Shown one piece after another: positions 5,224 to 8,434 of a stretch of DNA of 8,434 nt (position 1 is the stretch's first letter; the number at the start of each line of letters is the position of its first letter). A model generated the notes under the pieces. It was given only the letters and a program-made list of their open reading frames with translations, did no database searches and was not told the origin of the DNA. The stretch is from assembly GCA_018882825.1 (NCBI GenBank), contig VERC01000091.1:1-8434 (forward strand), read 5' to 3'. This DNA is from Acidimicrobiia bacterium (GTDB lineage: Bacteria > Actinomycetota > Acidimicrobiia > Acidimicrobiales > Acidimicrobilacustridaceae). The translations under genes and the position numbers were made by a program.

Positions 5224-6048
5224 TCAGTCGATCCCGGTGAAGGCGTCGATGATCGCCGCCGCCATCCGTGCCGGATCCTCGAGGGGGCCGAAGTGACCCA
5301 GATCAGCGAACGATTCGAGCCGTCCGTCGGCCAGCGCCCCGGCGACGGGTGCGGCGAACACCGCCGGGGGCACGTCGACGCGGCCCACGGCGATCGTCGT
5401 TCGACAATGGACGTCGCCGAGCGCAGCGAAGGCCCCGTGTGACAGGCCGTGGGCGTACACCTCGGACTCGTCCCCGGGTGCGCACTTCAGCGTCACCGAA
5501 CCGTCGGGAAGGTCGGCGAATCCATGATCGACGTAGCGACGCAGCACCTCGGGATGGAGCGAGGAGAACGGTGGCTTCGACGCGTAGTTGGCGTAGGCCT
5601 CGTCCCGCGACGCGAACGTCGCCCGTCGACGCCGCGCGCCGGCCGACAGTGGATTGTCGGCCGTCGGCGCCACCGGTTCGGGCACCACCACCGGCTCGTA
5701 CAGCCACAGTGAACGGAACGTGCCCGGCCGCGCCTGTTCGGCCAGCAGCAACGCGGCACCGCCCTTCGAGTGCCCGACACCGTAGGGACGGTCGAGTCCG
5801 AGTGCATCGACGACGCACAGCACGTCGTCGGCGAAGCCGTACCACTCCAGCGGTCGATCGACCGGTGTCGTCGAATCGCCGTGGGCCCGCATGTCCATCG
5901 CCCAGCAGTGGAAGTCGGGCAGATGTGAGGCCAGCGGTTCCCACACCCGACCGTGGAACCCGGTGGCGTGACACATGAGCACCGGCGGTCCCTCGCCACC
6001 GAGGTCGTGGACCTCGATCTCGACGCCGTCGACGGTGGGGACGCGCAT
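5224..6048 (-). CDS. Alpha/beta hydrolase
   Basis: The 274-residue product is a standard alpha/beta-hydrolase fold. The oxyanion-hole region is LMCHATGFHG (24-33), the strand-turn AMDMRAHGDS follows (50-59), and the nucleophile elbow is G92-H93-S94-K95-G96-G97, with Ser94. The acid is probably Asp225 (AVGRVDVP) and the base is His252 (DLGHFGPLEDP). A cap of about residues 120-200 interrupts the fold and is where substrate choice would be set. There is no signal peptide, so it should be cytoplasmic. Esterase, lipase, epoxide-hydrolase-like or C-C hydrolase activity cannot be told apart here. ATG 6048 lies 8 bases after the TGA of the dehydrogenase gene (6059-6057), with only a weak GAGCGA as ribosome site. 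It is therefore probably translated by coupling from that gene, which suggests that the two enzymes act on the same carbonyl or acyl compound. Confidence 0.9.
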   Translation of the reverse strand: MRVPTVDGVEIEVHDLGGEGPPVLMCHATGFHGRVWEPLASHLPDFHCWAMDMRAHGDSTTPVDRPLEWYGFADDVLCVVDALGLDRPYGVGHSKGGAALLLAEQARPGTFRSLWLYEPVVVPEPVAPTADNPLSAGARRRRATFASRDEAYANYASKPPFSSLHPEVLRRYVDHGFADLPDGSVTLKCAPGDESEVYAHGLSHGAFAALGDVHCRTTIAVGRVDVPPAVFAAPVAGALADGRLESFADLGHFGPLEDPARMAAAIIDAFTGID

Positions 6049-6056
6049 GGCGTCGC

Positions 6057-6956
6057 TCAGCGGGGCGAGATCGTGTGGAGGATCTTGCGCAGTTCGCCGG
6101 TGTTGTCCTCGGGCACGATGTAGCCGTTCTCGTCGCGGATCTCGGTGAGGTGGGCGGCGATGTCCTCGGCCGTGAGTTCCGGGTTGTAGTAGCCGGGGGT
6201 CAGGCCGATGAAGAAGCGCGAGATGATGCCGCCGGCGGCCGAGTAGACCTCGCCGCTCACCTCGCAGGCCTCGGAGGCCAGGTACGCCACCAGGGGGCTC
6301 ACCAATGCCGGGTCCATCTTGTCGATGAGATCCTCGAACAGGCCCTCGGTCATGCGGGTGGCGGCCACGGGAGCGATGGCGTTGGCCTTGATGTTGTTCT
6401 TGCGGCCCTCGATGGCCAACACGTTGGTCAACCCGACGAGGCCCATCTTGGCGGCGCCGTAGTTCGACTGTCCGAAGTTGCCGAGCAGTCCCGAATTCGA
6501 ACTGGTCGAGACGATGCGGCCGTACCCCTTCTCCCGCATCACCTGGAAGGCCGGTTGGGTCACGTAGAACGCGCCGAGCAGGTGGACCTGGATCACCGCC
6601 TCGATCATGGCCTGATCGAGGTTGTGGAACGACTTGTCACGCAGGATCCCTGCGTTGTTCACCAGCACATCAACGGTGCCGAAGGCGTCGAGCGCGGTCT
6701 GCACCACGGCGCGACCGCCCTCGGGCGTGGCGACCGAATTGGTGTCGGCCACCGCCTCGCCGCCGAGCGCTTCGATCTCGGCCACCACCTTCTGGGCCGG
6801 GCCGACATCGCCACCCTCGCCGCTGACCGAGCCGCCGAGGTCGTTGACCACGACCCGAGCGCCGCGCCGAGCCAGTTCCAGAGCGTGCTGACGTCCGAGA
6901 CCACCGCCGGCGCCGGTGATGATGGCGACCCTTCCGTCGAAGCCGATGTCGGTCAT
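6057..6956 (-). CDS. Short-chain dehydrogenase, MFE-2/HSD17B4-type 3-hydroxyacyl-CoA dehydrogenase-like
   Basis: The 299-residue product carries the SDR nucleotide-binding motif TGAGGGLG (14-21) and ND39 after the second strand, which favours NAD. It also has NNAG (100-103) and the catalytic Ser153, Tyr166 and Lys170 (NYGAAK). The segments VVVNDLGG, NNAGILRDKSF, GNFGQSNY and AIEGRKNNIKANAIAP closely follow the dehydrogenase unit of peroxisomal multifunctional enzyme type 2, which oxidises (3R)-hydroxyacyl-CoA in beta-oxidation. The extra C-terminal region (about 250-299) also fits that unit rather than a plain 250-residue SDR. No enoyl-CoA hydratase domain is fused or adjacent. ATG 6956 is preceded by AGAGGAG (6968-6962), and the MTDIGFDGRVAIITG start is typical; frames starting further upstream run into the divergent gene. 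Likely -10: TACGAT, 7004-6999. The hydrolase follows in the same operon. The exact substrate is inferred. Confidence 0.92.
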   Translation of the reverse strand: MTDIGFDGRVAIITGAGGGLGRQHALELARRGARVVVNDLGGSVSGEGGDVGPAQKVVAEIEALGGEAVADTNSVATPEGGRAVVQTALDAFGTVDVLVNNAGILRDKSFHNLDQAMIEAVIQVHLLGAFYVTQPAFQVMREKGYGRIVSTSSNSGLLGNFGQSNYGAAKMGLVGLTNVLAIEGRKNNIKANAIAPVAATRMTEGLFEDLIDKMDPALVSPLVAYLASEACEVSGEVYSAAGGIISRFFIGLTPGYYNPELTAEDIAAHLTEIRDENGYIVPEDNTGELRKILHTISPR

Positions 6957-6998
6957 GGGAACTCCTCTGCGGGACTGCGGGTGGTGTCGGACCGGTGG

Positions 6999-7015
6999 AT
7001 CGTATTCGGTAACGT
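6999..7015. promoter_or_regulatory. Back-to-back -10 elements for the dehydrogenase and the 116-residue gene
   Basis: On the minus strand, TACGAT (7004-6999) would serve the dehydrogenase operon, leaving a leader of about 36 bases with the GAGGAG site. On the plus strand, TAACGT (7010-7015) ends 9 bases before the ATG at 7024 and suggests a leaderless mRNA. Five bases separate the two hexamers, so one RNA polymerase would exclude the other. CGGACCG at 6988-6994 also occurs at 2747 and 2767 in the other divergent region. Neither promoter shows a clear -35. Confidence 0.45.
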
Positions 7016-7023
7016 GCTCGTCC

Positions 7024-7374
7024 ATGGCCGCCCCGTCGAGCACCAAGATCAGCACCACCCGCGACTTCCGCCGTCGACAGAAGGTCGCAGCCGCCACCGA
7101 TCTTCCGGGAGTCCCGGCCGGAACGACCGGCAAGGTTTGGTTCGTGTCCGGGGTGACGTGGATCCGCTACCACGTCGTGTTCGACAACGGTGTCGAACTG
7201 GCCAACGTCGATGGCTCCCAGATCGTCGATCGCAAGGTGTACCTGGCGGCGGTGGCGGCCGAGACGGAGGCGGCGCAGGAGGCCGAGCGTGCCGCCGCCC
7301 GCGAGGTGGCCCGGGCCCGGGCCCGCGCCGAGGCCCTCGCCCGGATCGAGTCGGGTTCGTCGGCGGGGCACTGA
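7024..7374 (+). CDS. Small protein of unknown function with SH3-like beta segment and long charged helix
   Basis: From ATG 7024 the product has 116 residues. After a polar start (MAAPSSTKIS), residues 13-70 read as a compact beta unit: FRRRQKVAAATDLPGVPAGT, then TGKVWFVSGVTWIRYHVVF, then DNGVELANVDGSQIV. Short strands joined by Gly turns suggest an SH3-like barrel. Residues 72-110 are almost only Ala, Glu and Arg (AAETEAAQEAERAAAREVAR and on) and should form one long helix or coiled coil. ATG 7024 is chosen because TAACGT ends 9 bases upstream and no ribosome site is present; upstream frames would run into the dehydrogenase gene. It is read divergently from the dehydrogenase and converges on the nitronate monooxygenase gene, with 40 bases between. 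The layout mirrors the small protein at 1390-1716, where the helix comes first. No named family is recognised. Confidence 0.78.
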   Translation: MAAPSSTKISTTRDFRRRQKVAAATDLPGVPAGTTGKVWFVSGVTWIRYHVVFDNGVELANVDGSQIVDRKVYLAAVAAETEAAQEAERAAAREVARARARAEALARIESGSSAGH

Positions 7375-7414
7375 TCGCCGGGCATCGATCGTCGAACGCC
7401 GAATCGTCGGGTCG

Positions 7415-8371
7415 TCAGCGCGACAGGTCTGCCAGGATCCGCTCGGCCTCCTCGACGATCGAGAGGACGATCTCCCCGGCGGGGATCAGGTCGGTGATCG
7501 ATCCCGCGCCCTGACCGGCCGGCCAGAACTCCCGATCCGGATCGACCTCGGTGTCGGGTCCGGCACCGAGATGGTTGGCACCGTCCTCCATCGACACCAG
7601 CAACTGTTGCGGGAACGGTTGCAGACGTTCGGGGTGATCCTCGAACTGCTGGGTGTAGGCGTTGCGCACGACCCGACACGTCTTGCCCGAGTAGGCACGA
7701 CTCACCACTGTTTCGTCGGCCGTCATCGTCACCAGCCGTTCCTTGTAGCCGGGGGTTCCCCATGCCTCGGGGGTGGCGATGAAGCGGGTCCCGACCCACA
7801 CCCCGTCGGCCCCCAGGGCCCGCGCCGCGGCCAGTCCGCGGCCGTCGACGATGCCCCCGGCGGCGACGACGGGCACCGCACCGTCGACGGCATCGACGAC
7901 CTGGGGCACGAGCGCCATGGTGGCGATCGTGCCGGTGTGGCCACCCGCCTCGGTGCCCTGGGCGATGACCAGGTCACAACCGGCGGCCACCGCCGCGGTG
8001 GCGTGGTGCACCTTCCCGCACATCGACGCCACCAGCACGCCGCGTCCATGACAGAGCTCGATGACCTCGCGGGGGATGCCGAGCCCGGCCACGAACAGCT
8101 GCGCGCCAGCGGCGATGATGGCCTCGGCCTGGTCGACCATGCTCCCGGGCAGCGCGGTGAGGAGGTCGACACCCCACGGTCGGTCGGTGGCGGCGGCGAC
8201 GAGTTCCATCTCGGCACACATCCGGTCGAACGACATCGTGGAGGCACCCATGCAGCCGAATCCGCCCGCCTTGGTGACCGCGGTGACGAGCTCGTGGTAA
8301 CTCACCCCGCCCATGCCGGCCAGCATCACCGGATGATCGATCCCCAGCAGTTCAGTCAGTCGCGTGCGCAT
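7415..8371 (-). CDS. Nitronate monooxygenase / 2-nitropropane dioxygenase family FMN enzyme
   Basis: From ATG 8371 the product has 318 residues. It shows the family's TIM-barrel landmarks: the start MRTRLTELLGIDHPVMLAGM with GGVS, GGFGCMGAS (37-44), WGVDLL (66-71), the diagnostic GTEAGGHTG (139-147) with H145 as the likely catalytic base, the FMN-phosphate segment AAGGIVDGRGL with ALGADGVWVGTRF (170-197), and PAGQGAGSI near 284-292. Members oxidise alkyl nitronates, or in related branches act as FabK-like enoyl reductases; many actinobacterial paralogues have unknown substrates. It is cytoplasmic. An in-frame GTG at 8380 would add three residues. The ATG fits the family's usual N-terminus and has TACCGT (8384-8379) ending 8 bases upstream. 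The start overlaps, by 20 bases, the end of a probable upstream gene on the same strand, so coupling is the alternative to its own promoter. Confidence 0.92.
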   Translation of the reverse strand: MRTRLTELLGIDHPVMLAGMGGVSYHELVTAVTKAGGFGCMGASTMSFDRMCAEMELVAAATDRPWGVDLLTALPGSMVDQAEAIIAAGAQLFVAGLGIPREVIELCHGRGVLVASMCGKVHHATAAVAAGCDLVIAQGTEAGGHTGTIATMALVPQVVDAVDGAVPVVAAGGIVDGRGLAAARALGADGVWVGTRFIATPEAWGTPGYKERLVTMTADETVVSRAYSGKTCRVVRNAYTQQFEDHPERLQPFPQQLLVSMEDGANHLGAGPDTEVDPDREFWPAGQGAGSITDLIPAGEIVLSIVEEAERILADLSR

Positions 8372-8432
8372 GGACGTCACGGTAGGCGCCGGGGGCGTCG
8401 AACACCCCGGGGTGCCAGCGGGACGGTGTGAA
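8352..8432 (-). CDS. Probable C-terminal fragment of an upstream gene
   Basis: The minus strand entering the window has an open frame of 26 codons ending in TGA at 8354-8352. It encodes a tail such as SRWHPGVFDAPGAYRDVHA. Almost all third positions upstream of the overlap are G or C, unlike the other two frames, which supports real coding. It overlaps the nitronate monooxygenase start (8371) by 20 bases, so the two would form an operon. Too little is present to name a family, and the fragment could also be chance in GC-rich DNA. Confidence 0.45.
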   Translation of the reverse strand, partial: FTPSRWHPGVFDAPGAYRDVHAHATD

Positions 8433-8434
8433 CA

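Noticed and set aside
4623..5240. 205-codon plus-strand frame opposite the nuclease gene
   Set aside because: It is antisense to the conserved nuclease core and has no motif of its own.
6957..7133. Longer start for the dehydrogenase
   Set aside because: The added residues lie antisense to the 116-residue gene, and the strong AGAGGAG site and family N-terminus both point to ATG 6956.
7375..7414. Terminator between the convergent 116-residue gene and the monooxygenase gene
   Set aside because: Only short imperfect dyads (for example GATCG/CGATC) are present, too weak to call.
6075..7514. 479-codon plus-strand frame opposite the dehydrogenase
   Set aside because: It is antisense to an SDR with all catalytic motifs, and its His/Val/Gly-rich composition is what the complementary strand of GC-biased codons gives.
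1..8434. CRISPR array, tRNA, rRNA, insertion sequence or toxin-antitoxin pair
   Set aside because: There are no regularly spaced repeats, no cloverleaf or rRNA landmarks, no transposase-like frame with terminal inverted repeats, and no paired small genes in one operon that look like a toxin and antitoxin.

Overview
The window is very GC-rich. Its genes have strongly G/C-biased third codon positions, frequent GTG starts and -10-like TANNNT hexamers placed 7-9 bases before several start codons, the geometry expected of leaderless mRNAs. Two luciferase-like (LLM, probably F420-dependent) oxidoreductases, a nitronate monooxygenase relative and a PAP2 phosphatase fit a high-GC actinomycete. Acidimicrobiia or a related lineage is my best guess, but nothing in the window fixes the taxon. 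I see no tRNA, rRNA, CRISPR array, transposase, integrase or phage gene. It reads as ordinary chromosomal DNA, densely packed with mostly metabolic genes.

Layout, left to right. (1) 1-171, plus strand: C-terminus of an LLM oxidoreductase. (2) 246-1388, plus: an exported protein with two repeated beta-sandwich-like domains and a C-terminal membrane anchor. (3) 2711-1390, minus: a full-length LLM oxidoreductase followed 2 bases later by a small gene of unknown function. The small gene meets the exported-protein gene tail to tail with one base between the stop codons. (4) 2823-3002, plus: a 59-residue helical protein of unknown function, read divergently from the LLM gene. (5) 4285-3019, minus: a PAP2 phosphatase coupled to a single-cysteine DsbA-like protein. 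A perfect 10-bp hairpin separates this pair from the 59-residue gene. (6) 5186-4332, minus: a RecB/Cas4-type nuclease with a probable Fe-S cluster. (7) 6956-5224, minus: a short-chain dehydrogenase resembling the N-terminal unit of peroxisomal multifunctional enzyme type 2, followed by an alpha/beta hydrolase. (8) 7024-7374, plus: a small protein with an SH3-like beta segment and a charged helix. (9) 8371-7415, minus: a nitronate monooxygenase family enzyme, whose start overlaps the end of a probable further minus-strand gene running off the window.

The enzymes suggest flavin- or F420-dependent redox chemistry and acyl-CoA or lipid degradation, but no complete pathway can be assigned. I found no convincing new defence or mobile system. 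The points most worth a second look are the three uncharacterised small proteins, the set of leaderless promoters, the back-to-back promoters at 6999-7015, and the hairpin whose loop holds a stop codon at 3009-3031.
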